From: Candidatus Omnitrophota bacterium
GTDB lineage: Bacteria > Omnitrophota > Gorgyraeia > Gygaellales > Profunditerraquicolaceae
Direction: 5' to 3'
Length of the DNA: 36,241 nucleotides
Assembly (NCBI GenBank): GCA_025453445.1
Contig: JALOQJ010000010.1
Span: forward strand, 1 to 36,241
How positions within the stretch are numbered: the first letter of the stretch is position 1; every line of letters starts with the position of its first letter. Both the position numbers and the translations under genes were made by a program. The notes beneath the pieces are model-generated. The model was not told the origin of the DNA, made no database searches, and worked only from the letters and a program-made list of their open reading frames with translations. Below, piece after piece: positions 1 to 8,215 of this stretch.

Positions 1-1009
1 TTTTAATCTCCTCTTGTAGGCGGCTTTTAATAAAAGCCCCATTATACAACCCTGTGAGCGCATCTTTTATTTCTAATTTTTCTACCCAGTGCGACAAGAG
101 GTCATTCTCGATGGCAATGGATATCTGTTTACTGAAAATATCCAGAAGTTCCAAATCGTCTTTTTTATAAACAAATTCTTCTTTGTTATTGCCGATACCC
201 ATTATGCCGGTTACTCTGCCTCTTAAGAAAATCGGAAGGGCTAAAACATTCCTCAGCCGGAATTTATCATAAAAAACTGCTCCGGAATTTCCGGATAAAA
301 TGTTTTCGCTATCCAGCATCAACGGCTTGCTGTAATGAATGAGCTTATTAAATACCGGATCATCAGTATCAATTTTCAGTTTGGCGAGATAAACCGAATT
401 TTGTCCTTCTGCTGTCTTTAGATAAAAATTATCCTCATCAGAAACCCGGGAAAATAAAAAAGCAATCTCCGAATTGGCTAAAAGATGCGCTTTTTCAATC
501 GTAAGCCTTAAAACCTCGTCTAATTTCAGCCCCTGAGAAATAAGCGAACTAATCTGCAATAGGCTTGAGAGGGCAAGTACGCGCTTCTGAATTTCAAAAT
601 TTATCTCTGTGGTCCTTTCGCTGTACCCTTTTAATTCCTCCATATTGCTGCGAATCTGCATGGTCAGCTGATTTAATGAATCGCCCAGGAATCCTACTTC
701 ATCTTCTTTGCCTGTTTCAACCATACGGCTGGTATCACCCTGGACAATCATCTTGGCATCCGAGCTGATTGAGACAACACGGTCAAATACTTCCTTGACC
801 ACAAAGAAACCTACAATAGAAACAAAAATACTGACAATAATCGATATGGCAATGGTGATATCTAATTTAAAACCTGCTTTCGGCAAAATATAATTGGAGA
901 CAAAAAATGCGGATACCAGCAATGGCAGAATGGACATCAGGCAAAAGGCTATCCTGAGCTTATACTGCAGACTCCCCGCAGAAAGAAGGGCTTTTTTATG
1001 GTTTGCCAT
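1..1009 (-). CDS. HAMP-GAF-GGDEF membrane signalling protein, 3' end cut by window edge
   Basis: This is a probable diguanylate cyclase or related c-di-GMP signalling protein; 336 codons are visible. Translated by eye, it has two hydrophobic segments (about residues 20-42 and 50-71), a HAMP-like linker (about 70-125), a GAF-like sensor region (about 145-300) and then KDALTGLYN near residue 317, the usual opening of a GGDEF domain. The GG(D/E)EF signature itself lies beyond the edge, so activity cannot be judged. The ATG at 1009 is well supported by CGGAGGTAAG seven bases upstream and by a promoter at 1046-1074. It is a separate transcription unit behind the mre operon. It could equally be a catalytically inactive GGDEF protein or continue into an EAL domain. 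Confidence 0.85.
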   Translation of the reverse strand, partial: MANHKKALLSAGSLQYKLRIAFCLMSILPLLVSAFFVSNYILPKAGFKLDITIAISIIVSIFVSIVGFFVVKEVFDRVVSISSDAKMIVQGDTSRMVETGKEDEVGFLGDSLNQLTMQIRSNMEELKGYSERTTEINFEIQKRVLALSSLLQISSLISQGLKLDEVLRLTIEKAHLLANSEIAFLFSRVSDEDNFYLKTAEGQNSVYLAKLKIDTDDPVFNKLIHYSKPLMLDSENILSGNSGAVFYDKFRLRNVLALPIFLRGRVTGIMGIGNNKEEFVYKKDDLELLDIFSKQISIAIENDLLSHWVEKLEIKDALTGLYNGAFIKSRLQEEIK

Positions 1010-1045
1010 ACTTACCTCCGTAATTAATTTACTTTATTTAATAGA

Positions 1046-1074
1046 ATTATACAGCTTAACTTATGTTATTTCAA
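1046..1074 (-). promoter_or_regulatory. Sigma70-type promoter for the GGDEF gene
   Basis: On the minus strand TTGAAA (1069-1074), a 17-base spacer and TATAAT (1046-1051, preceded by TG) match the vegetative consensus closely. It overlaps the 3' end of the radical SAM gene and sits about 37 bases before the GGDEF start codon. Confidence 0.7.
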
Positions 1075-2815
1075 TAGCTTTAATAAATTCCGCAAGTAAA
1101 TGATCCTTGCTTACCCCAGTATCGAGAAAATCCCAAGGCAGTACTTCATCTCTCCCCTTTTCCCGAAGGTAAAAGTGAGGTTCTATGCCGCATTCAGTAA
1201 AAGCTTCCTGCCAGCGCTTGTGGATAAAATGATCCTCCCAGGCATCGAATCGCGCACCCTTCAAAAACGCTTTCTCAATTACAGGCGAAAGGCGGCGGTC
1301 TCCGCGGGAAAGTACTGCTTCCAAAAAACTCATTTCAGAATTATGAAAATTGATCCTTAATTTCTTGTTCTTTAGCTTCGCTCTCAGGTAATGAATTTTA
1401 GAATTGATACTCTCAATACTTTCCATCCCCAACCACTGAAAAGGCGTATGCGGCTTAGGAATCAGCGTATTTATGCTGATATTAATTTCCGCCGCGCCGT
1501 TGCTGCAAACTTTTTTTAATTCGGAAACCTGCCCTGCGAATTCTAATATACCATCCAAATCTTCTTCATCCTCCTGCGGCAGGCCAATCATAAAATATAG
1601 CTTAACCCTGCGGTAACCCGCAGCATAAGCCTCTTTTAGCGATTTAAAAAAATTCTCCAGCTCAAAATCTTTGTTTAAAACTTTGCGCATTCTCTCACTG
1701 GCTGCTTCCGGAGCAAAAGTCAGGCCGGTCTTTTTAATTGTGGCAATCAGAGCGGCAAAATTCCCCACCAGCGACTTGGGTTTTATTGAAGGCAAAGATA
1801 CACTCACTGCCTTACCCTTAAAAAGTTCCAACAGTCCGGTAATTAAATCATTGCCAAAAGCATAGTCGCTTACCGACAAACCTGCCAAGGAAATCTCTTC
1901 GTAACCGCTATTTTTATAAGTTTCGGAAGATAACTCTAGTAATTTTTTGACACTCCTTTGCCTGAGAGGAAAATACGTCTGCCTTGCTTGACAAAAACGG
2001 CACTGATTAGGACAGCCGCGCATCACCTCCAAGGTAATCCGGTCATGGACTATTTCAATATAAGGGACAATCCAGCAGGAAGGAAAGTATGCACTGTCTA
2101 AATTTTTTACAATGCGCTTCTTGATTCTTTCCGGAAGGTTCCCTATCTTGGGGGAAAATTTATTTATTCTACCGCCTTCTCCATAGCTTACCTCGTATAA
2201 TGCCGGGGCATAAACCCCTTCAATACCGGATAACAAAACCAGTAGTTCCTCTTTACTTATTATACCTGATTTAAATTTATCTTTTAAACCGTGGTATAAC
2301 TCGATAATCTCTACAATCGCCTCCTCTGCTTCACCGATAAGGAATAAATCAATGAATTCGTGCATCGGCTCAGGATTTATTACCGTCGGCCCTCCGGCAA
2401 TTACCAAAGGAAATCCAGGACCGCGCTGCGCTGCTTTTAAGGGGATTTTCCCGAGGTCAAGAATATTTAAAACATTGGTATAACTTAATTCATACCCCAG
2501 AGAAAACCCGATAATATCAAAATCTTTAATGGACTTTTTTGATTCCAAAGAAAAAATTTCTTTATTCTCAGTGCGCAGGATATTTTCCATATCAAGAGCA
2601 GGAGAAAAGAATCTTTCACAGGCAACATCAGGTAGGTTATTCAGTACACCATAGAGGATCCTTAAACCTAAATTGCTCATCCCCACTTCGTAAAGATCAG
2701 GAAAACAAAGGGCAAATTTTACCCCGCTTCCGGCAAAATCTTTTTTTGAAACATTCCATTCGTCGCCGATATAACGGGCGGGTTTTCTAACGTCTAATAA
2801 GAAGTCTTCTGACAT
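1061..2815 (-). CDS. B12-binding-like radical SAM protein (TIGR03960-like)
   Basis: This 584-residue protein has an N-terminal Rossmann-like region (about 30-200, with SLGYELSYTN and VIAGGPTVINPEP) followed by a radical SAM core. Cys268, Cys272 and Cys275 in RGCPNQCRFCQ form the CxxxCxxC motif that binds the 4Fe-4S cluster and S-adenosylmethionine. Length and order match the uncharacterised TIGR03960 family, which in several proteobacteria follows rodA and precedes a DUF2344 partner and RNase G. Here it also follows rodA, but neither partner appears; the next gene is a GGDEF protein. The ATG at 2815 follows a heptamer repeat array directly and has no Shine-Dalgarno sequence. The exact reaction is unknown; a tRNA or rRNA modification role is only a guess from the usual neighbours. 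Confidence 0.85.
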   Translation of the reverse strand: MSEDFLLDVRKPARYIGDEWNVSKKDFAGSGVKFALCFPDLYEVGMSNLGLRILYGVLNNLPDVACERFFSPALDMENILRTENKEIFSLESKKSIKDFDIIGFSLGYELSYTNVLNILDLGKIPLKAAQRGPGFPLVIAGGPTVINPEPMHEFIDLFLIGEAEEAIVEIIELYHGLKDKFKSGIISKEELLVLLSGIEGVYAPALYEVSYGEGGRINKFSPKIGNLPERIKKRIVKNLDSAYFPSCWIVPYIEIVHDRITLEVMRGCPNQCRFCQARQTYFPLRQRSVKKLLELSSETYKNSGYEEISLAGLSVSDYAFGNDLITGLLELFKGKAVSVSLPSIKPKSLVGNFAALIATIKKTGLTFAPEAASERMRKVLNKDFELENFFKSLKEAYAAGYRRVKLYFMIGLPQEDEEDLDGILEFAGQVSELKKVCSNGAAEINISINTLIPKPHTPFQWLGMESIESINSKIHYLRAKLKNKKLRINFHNSEMSFLEAVLSRGDRRLSPVIEKAFLKGARFDAWEDHFIHKRWQEAFTECGIEPHFYLREKGRDEVLPWDFLDTGVSKDHLLAEFIKAIEIT

Positions 2816-2819
2816 GTTG

Positions 2820-2882
2820 GCTATCAGCTATCAGCTATCAGCTATCAGCTGAATGCTGAAAGCTGAAGACTGAAAGCTAGAA
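2820..2882 (-). repeat. Two-part heptanucleotide array between rodA and the radical SAM gene
   Basis: Nine heptamers fill the 67-base spacer in one register. On the plus strand there are four GCTATCA units (2820-2847) and then GCTGAAT, GCTGAAA, GCTGAAG, ACTGAAA and a degenerate GCTAGAA. The two halves are related as opposite orientations of one motif, so the transcript reads TTCAGC units and then GCTGATA units. The junction is close to palindromic, with TCAGC pairing to GCTGA. The array ends three bases before the downstream ATG. Confidence 0.9.
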
Positions 2883-3986
2883 TTAAAATGTTGTCCTGTT
2901 TCTGGCGATATTTGCCAGTATCCCCAGCGAAATAAATGTTATCATGATCGAAGATCCGCCGTAACTCATCAGCGGCAATGGGACTCCTACTACCGGTGCT
3001 AAGCCTAAATTCATGGCAATGTTTACAAAAATCTGTATACCCAGCATTAAGCTTATACCGAAAGCAAGCAGCCGTCCAAAATAATCACCTGTAGCCAAAG
3101 CAATCTTGATCCCCTGCCTGATTAAAATAAAATATAAAAAAAGCAAAAATAAAGCACCCAGAAAACCCCACTCTTCGGCAAAAGTGGCGAAAATAAAATC
3201 GGTATGCGACTCAGGCAAAAAATGCAGCTGGCTCTGCGTGCCGGCAAGCCAGCCTTTACCGAATAACCCTCCTGAACCAATGGCAATCTTGGATTGAATT
3301 ACCGTGTAGCCGGCTCCCAGCGGATCTATATGTGGATTTAAAAATGCCATCAGCCTGTCTTTCTGATAATCCCTTAAAACATGCCAAAATACCGGCAAAA
3401 GAAGAACACCGATGAGAGAAATTGTAATCAGGTATTTTGACCTTACTCCGCCGATATACATAAAAGCCACAAAAATAAAAAGAATAATCAGGCCTGTGCC
3501 TAAATCAGGCTGTTCGATAATCAGGCCTACAGGCAGAGCAATAAAAAACGACGGTAAAATAAACGCGCGGAATATCCCGTATTTGGCTGCGGTATGATGT
3601 ATGCTGCTTGCTGATTTGGCGCTAAAATACCTTGCCAGAAAAATTACCCCGGCTATCTTAGCCAATTCAGACGGCTGAAAATTCAACCATGCTATTCTGA
3701 TCCAGCGTTGGGCGCCGAGGCGCACTAACCCCAGGATAACAACCAAAAACAGTAAAAACAAAGCAAGCCCGTAAAGAAAGTATGTCATATCCCATAGCCT
3801 GCGGTAATTAAAACGCGACATCGCCAGAAAAAATAATACGCCCAAAATAATCCAGAATATCTGGCGTTTATAAATAATTTGCCAGAGCTCGCCTTCTTTC
3901 TGCGAAGTGCTTGAATAAATCGACAAGATCCCCATGCAAGTAATTAAAAGCGCGACTGCCAATATCAACCATGTAGAATTTTTCAA
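2883..3986 (-). CDS. rodA: Lipid II polymerase RodA (SEDS family)
   Basis: RodA is the SEDS glycosyltransferase that polymerises lipid II into glycan strands during side-wall growth, working with the class B PBP MrdA encoded just upstream. The 367-residue protein is almost entirely membrane-spanning (about ten segments) and carries SEDS signatures: LNFQPSELAKI near residue 105, EQPDLGTGLI near 158, FLPESHTDFIFATFAEEWG near 252 and a C-terminal LPLMSYGGSS. The start is a TTG at 3986, chosen because AGGAGGGG lies upstream inside the end of mrdA and the hydrophobic N-terminus follows at once. It is one base from the mrdA stop, so the two are translationally coupled. It differs from FtsW at 25329-26423 by its mre context. 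Confidence 0.95.
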   Translation of the reverse strand: MKNSTWLILAVALLITCMGILSIYSSTSQKEGELWQIIYKRQIFWIILGVLFFLAMSRFNYRRLWDMTYFLYGLALFLLFLVVILGLVRLGAQRWIRIAWLNFQPSELAKIAGVIFLARYFSAKSASSIHHTAAKYGIFRAFILPSFFIALPVGLIIEQPDLGTGLIILFIFVAFMYIGGVRSKYLITISLIGVLLLPVFWHVLRDYQKDRLMAFLNPHIDPLGAGYTVIQSKIAIGSGGLFGKGWLAGTQSQLHFLPESHTDFIFATFAEEWGFLGALFLLFLYFILIRQGIKIALATGDYFGRLLAFGISLMLGIQIFVNIAMNLGLAPVVGVPLPLMSYGGSSIMITFISLGILANIARNRTTF

Positions 3987-3987
3987 T

Positions 3988-5697
3988 TTAAATCAGCCCC
4001 TCCTGCGCCATTGTAAACAGTATTTGTTTAGTCAGAACACAAGCAGCGTAACCTGAACCGCCATATTCCAAGAAAACACAAATTACATATTTGGGGTTCT
4101 TGTAAGGAAAATAGCCGCAAAACCATGCATGAGGTTGGCCGCGGGGAACCTGCACAGTGCCTGTTTTACCGGCAACTGCCACATTTAAATCTGCCAGCAC
4201 ACTAGCTGTCCCTTGAGGATCAGAGACTGTTTTCCTCATCCCCTGCCGGACATAATTTAATGTAGAATCTTTCAAAGGCATCTTCGTAGCTTTTTTGTGG
4301 AATGAAGAAACATCATAATTCTCTATTGTTTGCACTACATAAGGATTTATCAACATACCGTTGTTGGCGAATACCGCGGTCATCCTGGCAACCTGCAACG
4401 GCGTAACCATCAGGTCACCTTGTCCGATAGAAAAATTTGCCGTATCGCCATCATACCAAGTTTGGAACCTAGACATCCTTTTCCAGAGAGGCGATGGCAC
4501 AAACCCTCCTGCCTCATACGGCAGGTCAATAGAAGTAGGCTTATCAAAACCAAACTTCAGCGCATAATCATGAATTGATTGTGCTCCCAATAAAAGCCCG
4601 CTGTGATAGAAAAAAACGTCGCAAGAATGCGCAATCCCACTAACCAAATCCTGCTCTAGATGAGTATTCCAACAGGAAAATTTACGCCTGCCAACCATTA
4701 GGCTTCCAGGGCAGTAAAATGAGGTTAAGGAGTTAATTTTTTTCGTCTCAAGTGCAGCAGATGCCACAACCAGTTTAAATACCGATCCCGGAGGATAAAG
4801 CCCGCTTATAGCACGGTTAATCAGCGGCGCGTCTGAATCAGTGAATATTCGGCCAAGGGATTTTGATTTATTCACAAAAGCCGCAGGGCTAAAATCAGGG
4901 CTATTTGCCATTGCTATTATTTCGCCAGTGTCGGGCTTAAGAATAACTACACTTCCCTTGCGGCCGGAGAGCGCACTTTCAGAAATCTTTTGTATTTTTA
5001 AATCCAGGGTCAACTGCATATTATTACCGTTCTGCGGCGGCCTGAATCCTAAAACACGTACAAATTTACCCTGATGATCCACTTCTACGGAAAGCGCACC
5101 TTCTTTCTCGCGCAGAAAATAATCAAATTTTTCTTCTACTCCGCCAAAACCTACAATATCCCTCGCCTTATACCCATAGTCAGATAACTTAGAAAGGCGC
5201 CAATGGTCAATCTCATTAAGATAACCGAGCACATGAGAAGCAAGGCTGCCATAAGGGTACTTCCTGAGAGGATGCGGCTGCACAACTATCCCCGGAGTAT
5301 TCAATTTAAGCTCCTCTAATGCAATTGCTTTTTTTATTTCGATATTGTTGGCGACGCGCACCGGCAAAAAAGACGCCAAGAAGCCTGCCTTAAATTTTTT
5401 CTTCAGTTCCCCAGTATCACAATCTAATATCCGCGCGACATTAAGCAGAGTCTGCTCCAACTGCCCCTTTTCCTGCGGCATAATCAAAACATCGTAAGTC
5501 AGGTAGTTATCCACGATAATCATGCCATTGCGGTCAAAGATTTTACCGCGTGCTCCCGGCTGCAACAAAAGCCGGATGGAATTTTTGTTGCTTAGCTGGC
5601 GGAACCTGCGGCCCTGAATCACCGAAAGATTAAATACAGCCAAGGCCATTAAAATAAACAAAAAACCTACAATTAAATTTACAATTCTTATTCTCAT
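3988..5697 (-). CDS. mrdA: Penicillin-binding protein 2, elongasome transpeptidase
   Basis: This class B PBP crosslinks peptidoglycan in the elongation complex, on the outer face of the cytoplasmic membrane. The 569-residue sequence has one N-terminal membrane segment (about 7-27), a pedestal region (about 50-220) and the transpeptidase domain. All three active-site motifs are visible: Ser305-x-x-Lys308 in PPGSVFKLV, SCD at 358-360 (the SxD form usual for PBP2) and KTGT at 511-514. The ATG at 5697 lies three bases after the mreD stop. Its order after mreBCD and before rodA is the classic mre arrangement, which separates it from the septal ftsI paralogue at 31624. Confidence 0.95.
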   Translation of the reverse strand: MRIRIVNLIVGFLFILMALAVFNLSVIQGRRFRQLSNKNSIRLLLQPGARGKIFDRNGMIIVDNYLTYDVLIMPQEKGQLEQTLLNVARILDCDTGELKKKFKAGFLASFLPVRVANNIEIKKAIALEELKLNTPGIVVQPHPLRKYPYGSLASHVLGYLNEIDHWRLSKLSDYGYKARDIVGFGGVEEKFDYFLREKEGALSVEVDHQGKFVRVLGFRPPQNGNNMQLTLDLKIQKISESALSGRKGSVVILKPDTGEIIAMANSPDFSPAAFVNKSKSLGRIFTDSDAPLINRAISGLYPPGSVFKLVVASAALETKKINSLTSFYCPGSLMVGRRKFSCWNTHLEQDLVSGIAHSCDVFFYHSGLLLGAQSIHDYALKFGFDKPTSIDLPYEAGGFVPSPLWKRMSRFQTWYDGDTANFSIGQGDLMVTPLQVARMTAVFANNGMLINPYVVQTIENYDVSSFHKKATKMPLKDSTLNYVRQGMRKTVSDPQGTASVLADLNVAVAGKTGTVQVPRGQPHAWFCGYFPYKNPKYVICVFLEYGGSGYAACVLTKQILFTMAQEGLI

Positions 5698-5700
5698 CTT

Positions 5701-6177
5701 TTAAAACGGTTGGTTATCTTCAAAAGCCGGACAAATAAACCTTAAAATCAGAAGTGATACAATCGCGGTATAAAACGGCTCCAGGATAAGTACTTTAAAA
5801 AAAATCCCCGCTGAAACAGGAATATCTGATATCATTTTAACTGCTGCGCCGTTTAACCCTGCCAGAAAAAAGATGAATCCGGCACGGATAAAATCATTAT
5901 CCAGCGAAATTTTTCTGCCCAACTGAATAGTTAAAAAACCCCAGATAGGGAATAAAAGCGAGTTTAGCCCGAAATTATGAAAACCTAAAATATCCTTATA
6001 CACACCGATAAAAATACTAAACCCTATTGCCGCTACAGGGCTGAAAAATAAACCAGCTATCACTACACAAATAAGCAATAAATCAGGCTTAACCCAGAAT
6101 AAACGAAAATAATTCAGGATGGTTGCTTGCAATAGACCCAGGATAAGTATTAAGACAAGTAAAAATATTTTTTTCAC
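5701..6177 (-). CDS. mreD: Rod-shape protein MreD
   Basis: MreD is a small integral membrane subunit of the elongation complex. The 158-residue protein is hydrophobic throughout, with about five membrane segments and a basic N-terminus (MKKIFLLVLILILGLL). FRLFWVKPDLLLICVV near residues 26-42 resembles the family's conserved PDLLL region. It begins with GTG at 6177, and this codon overlaps the mreC stop as GTGA, a strong coupling signature. Sequence identity in this family is low, so the call rests mainly on hydropathy, size and position between mreC and mrdA. Confidence 0.9.
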   Translation of the reverse strand: MKKIFLLVLILILGLLQATILNYFRLFWVKPDLLLICVVIAGLFFSPVAAIGFSIFIGVYKDILGFHNFGLNSLLFPIWGFLTIQLGRKISLDNDFIRAGFIFFLAGLNGAAVKMISDIPVSAGIFFKVLILEPFYTAIVSLLILRFICPAFEDNQPF

Positions 6178-6947
6178 TGGACGATAATTAATACTTCTTC
6201 TGTATTGGATAAGTTAACTGCGGGTTTTATTACTGCGTATTTGCTCAAACCGGAAAATTCTTCCTCTATGCCAACCACTGTGCCGATAACCAGGCCTTTA
6301 GGATAAGCTAAAGTCAAGCCGGAAGTAATAATTTTATCGCCTGTATTGATATCCGCATCCTTAGGTAAATATTTCATAATCAACGAGTTGCCTAAGGTGC
6401 CACAAATAAGCCCTTCCTGACGGCTGCGCTGGCTTAAACCTGATACGCTTAAATTGGGATCATTAAGCAGCATAATCTTACTGGTAGTTGAGCCACTTTC
6501 AATGACGCGGCCCAATAAACCTTCATAACCAATAACAACACAGCCCGCCCTAATACCATGATAGCTGCCTTTACTTATAATAATGATAGACGACCAGTTG
6601 TCCGGGTCGCGGGCAATTACCTTGGCAGCAATAACTTTATGGGGAGATTCTTTTTTTAATGCGAGCAGCTCTTTCAGGCGGGCATTTTCCAGTTTGGCTT
6701 CCTCAAAGGTATTTAATCTTTGTTGTAAAATGCCTAAATCATTTTTTAGGCGGTCATACTGGATAAAATTACGATGATAAAAAACTATTGCCCTGACTTC
6801 TCTCCCAATCAGGCTCAAAAACGTCAGGGGAAATTTTAAGGTATTTATTACTGTTGGCCGCAGGGAAGGGATAAGGCCGGAAAGAAAAAAAACAAAAAGG
6901 ACCGTGGCAAGAACAACAATTAAATTTCTTTTATTAAGATTAAGCAC
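6174..6947 (-). CDS. mreC: Rod-shape protein MreC
   Basis: MreC is the bitopic scaffold linking cytoplasmic MreB to the periplasmic wall synthases. The 257-residue sequence shows a membrane segment (about 8-27), a coiled coil (about 62-95) and the C-terminal double beta-barrel region, recognisable from ARDPDNWSSIIIISKG near 112-127 and SGLTLAYPKGLVIGTV near 209. The start is GTG at 6947, 21 bases after the mreB stop. The stop overlaps the mreD start. Length is normal for the family. Confidence 0.93.
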   Translation of the reverse strand: MLNLNKRNLIVVLATVLFVFFLSGLIPSLRPTVINTLKFPLTFLSLIGREVRAIVFYHRNFIQYDRLKNDLGILQQRLNTFEEAKLENARLKELLALKKESPHKVIAAKVIARDPDNWSSIIIISKGSYHGIRAGCVVIGYEGLLGRVIESGSTTSKIMLLNDPNLSVSGLSQRSRQEGLICGTLGNSLIMKYLPKDADINTGDKIITSGLTLAYPKGLVIGTVVGIEEEFSGLSKYAVIKPAVNLSNTEEVLIIVQ

Positions 6948-6968
6948 ATTCTGAATCTCTTTTAAAAA

Positions 6969-8042
6969 CTAAGCATGCATTTCAGACTTAATCGGGACAG
7001 TGACTTTTTTCAGGTAATGAATCTCGTTTAAAACTATACCTGTGCCGTTAGCCACGGCGGTCATTGGATCTTCGGCGATATGCACCGGCAGGCCTGTTTC
7101 TTCAGCGATTAATTTATCCAAACCTCTCAGCAGCGAACCGCCGCCTGCCATTACAATGCCGTGCTCAATGAGATCCGCGGATAATTCCGGCGGAGTCCGC
7201 TCTAATGATATCTTGGTAGATTCCAATATCGCGCGCATAGGTTCCTGCAATGCTTCGCGCACTTCTTCAGAAGTAATAGTTACGGTTTTAGGCAAGCCTG
7301 CAACTAAATCCCGCCCCTTTACTTCCAAAGTCATTTCCTCTTCTAATGGATAAGCTGAGCCGATTTTAATTTTTATATCTTCGGCAGTACGTTCGCCAAT
7401 CATCAAGTTATAGGTTTTCTTTAAATATTCAATTATAGCGTCATCCATCTCATCGCCGCCAATACGGATAGAACGCGAAAAAACAATTCCTGCCAGAGAG
7501 ATAACAGCAATCTCTGTGGTGCCGCCGCCGATATCAATAATCATATTGCCGATGGGATCCTGTATAGGCAAGCCTACGCCGATTGCCGCAGCTACCGGTT
7601 CCTCAATTAAAAAAACCTCCCGTGCGCCGGCGCGCTCTGCAGAATCTTTTACCGCGCGTTTTTCCACTTCGGTGATTCCGGAAGGAATGGCAATAACAAT
7701 CCGCGGCCGGACTAAGACCCTGCGGTGATGGACTTTCTTAATAAAATATCTTAACATTGCTTCGGTAATTTCAAAATCAGCAATAACCCCGTCTTTCATC
7801 GGCCTGATGGCAACAATATTGCCGGGTGTGCGACCAAGCATACGTTTTGCTTCTTCTCCTACTGCTAAGACATGGGATGTGCCGCGTTCGATTGCCACAA
7901 CTGATGGTTCGCAAAGCACCACCCCCTCACCCTTAACATAAACAAGGGTAGTTGCCGTGCCTAAATCAATACCCATATCATTAGAAAATAAACCAAGGAC
8001 ATAATTAATTAATTTTTTGGCTATTTCACCTAATTTTGCCAT
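6969..8042 (-). CDS. mreB: Actin-like rod-shape protein MreB
   Basis: MreB forms membrane-associated filaments that guide side-wall synthesis. The 357-residue protein has canonical actin-fold nucleotide motifs: phosphate 1 GIDLGTATT (residues 24-32), phosphate 2 [10 protein letters not shown] near 168 and the adenosine motif [11 protein letters not shown] near 298. An N-terminal stretch (residues 1-20) is extended and amphipathic, as expected for membrane contact. The ATG at 8042 has an AAGGAGA Shine-Dalgarno sequence and a consensus promoter upstream, so mreB heads the unit mreB-mreC-mreD-mrdA-rodA. Its intact motifs contrast with the divergent FtsA in the same window. Confidence 0.98.
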   Translation of the reverse strand: MAKLGEIAKKLINYVLGLFSNDMGIDLGTATTLVYVKGEGVVLCEPSVVAIERGTSHVLAVGEEAKRMLGRTPGNIVAIRPMKDGVIADFEITEAMLRYFIKKVHHRRVLVRPRIVIAIPSGITEVEKRAVKDSAERAGAREVFLIEEPVAAAIGVGLPIQDPIGNMIIDIGGGTTEIAVISLAGIVFSRSIRIGGDEMDDAIIEYLKKTYNLMIGERTAEDIKIKIGSAYPLEEEMTLEVKGRDLVAGLPKTVTITSEEVREALQEPMRAILESTKISLERTPPELSADLIEHGIVMAGGGSLLRGLDKLIAEETGLPVHIAEDPMTAVANGTGIVLNEIHYLKKVTVPIKSEMHA

Positions 8043-8093
8043 GGAAATCTCCTTAAAATAACCGGTTTTGTGGGGGGTAACGATGTAAAGGAA

Positions 8094-8122
8094 ATTCTAT
8101 CAGAGATTAAACCCTATGTCAA
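8094..8122 (-). promoter_or_regulatory. Sigma70-type promoter of the mreB operon
   Basis: On the minus strand a perfect TTGACA (8117-8122), a 17-base spacer and TAGAAT (8094-8099) lie about 50 bases before the mreB ATG, which has a good AAGGAG ribosome site. This is one of the two strongest promoters in the window, with the one before mraZ. Confidence 0.85.
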
Positions 8123-8164
8123 ATCAATTTTTACGTCATTTTATCTAACTTAAATTGATACTGA

Positions 8165-8197
8165 GCGGCCCTATTCGAATATCACTTTTTTGGCCGC
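8165..8197 (-). terminator. Inverted repeat between aroA and mreB, possible terminator
   Basis: GCGGCC (8165-8170) and GGCCGC (8192-8197) can form a 6-bp GC stem around a 21-base loop that contains the smaller palindrome ATTCGAAT. It lies directly after the aroA stop and before the mreB promoter, a sensible place for termination. No uridine tract follows on the minus strand, so a protein-binding site is an equally good reading. Confidence 0.3.
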
Positions 8198-8215
8198 GAA
8201 TGTATAAAAAGTTCG

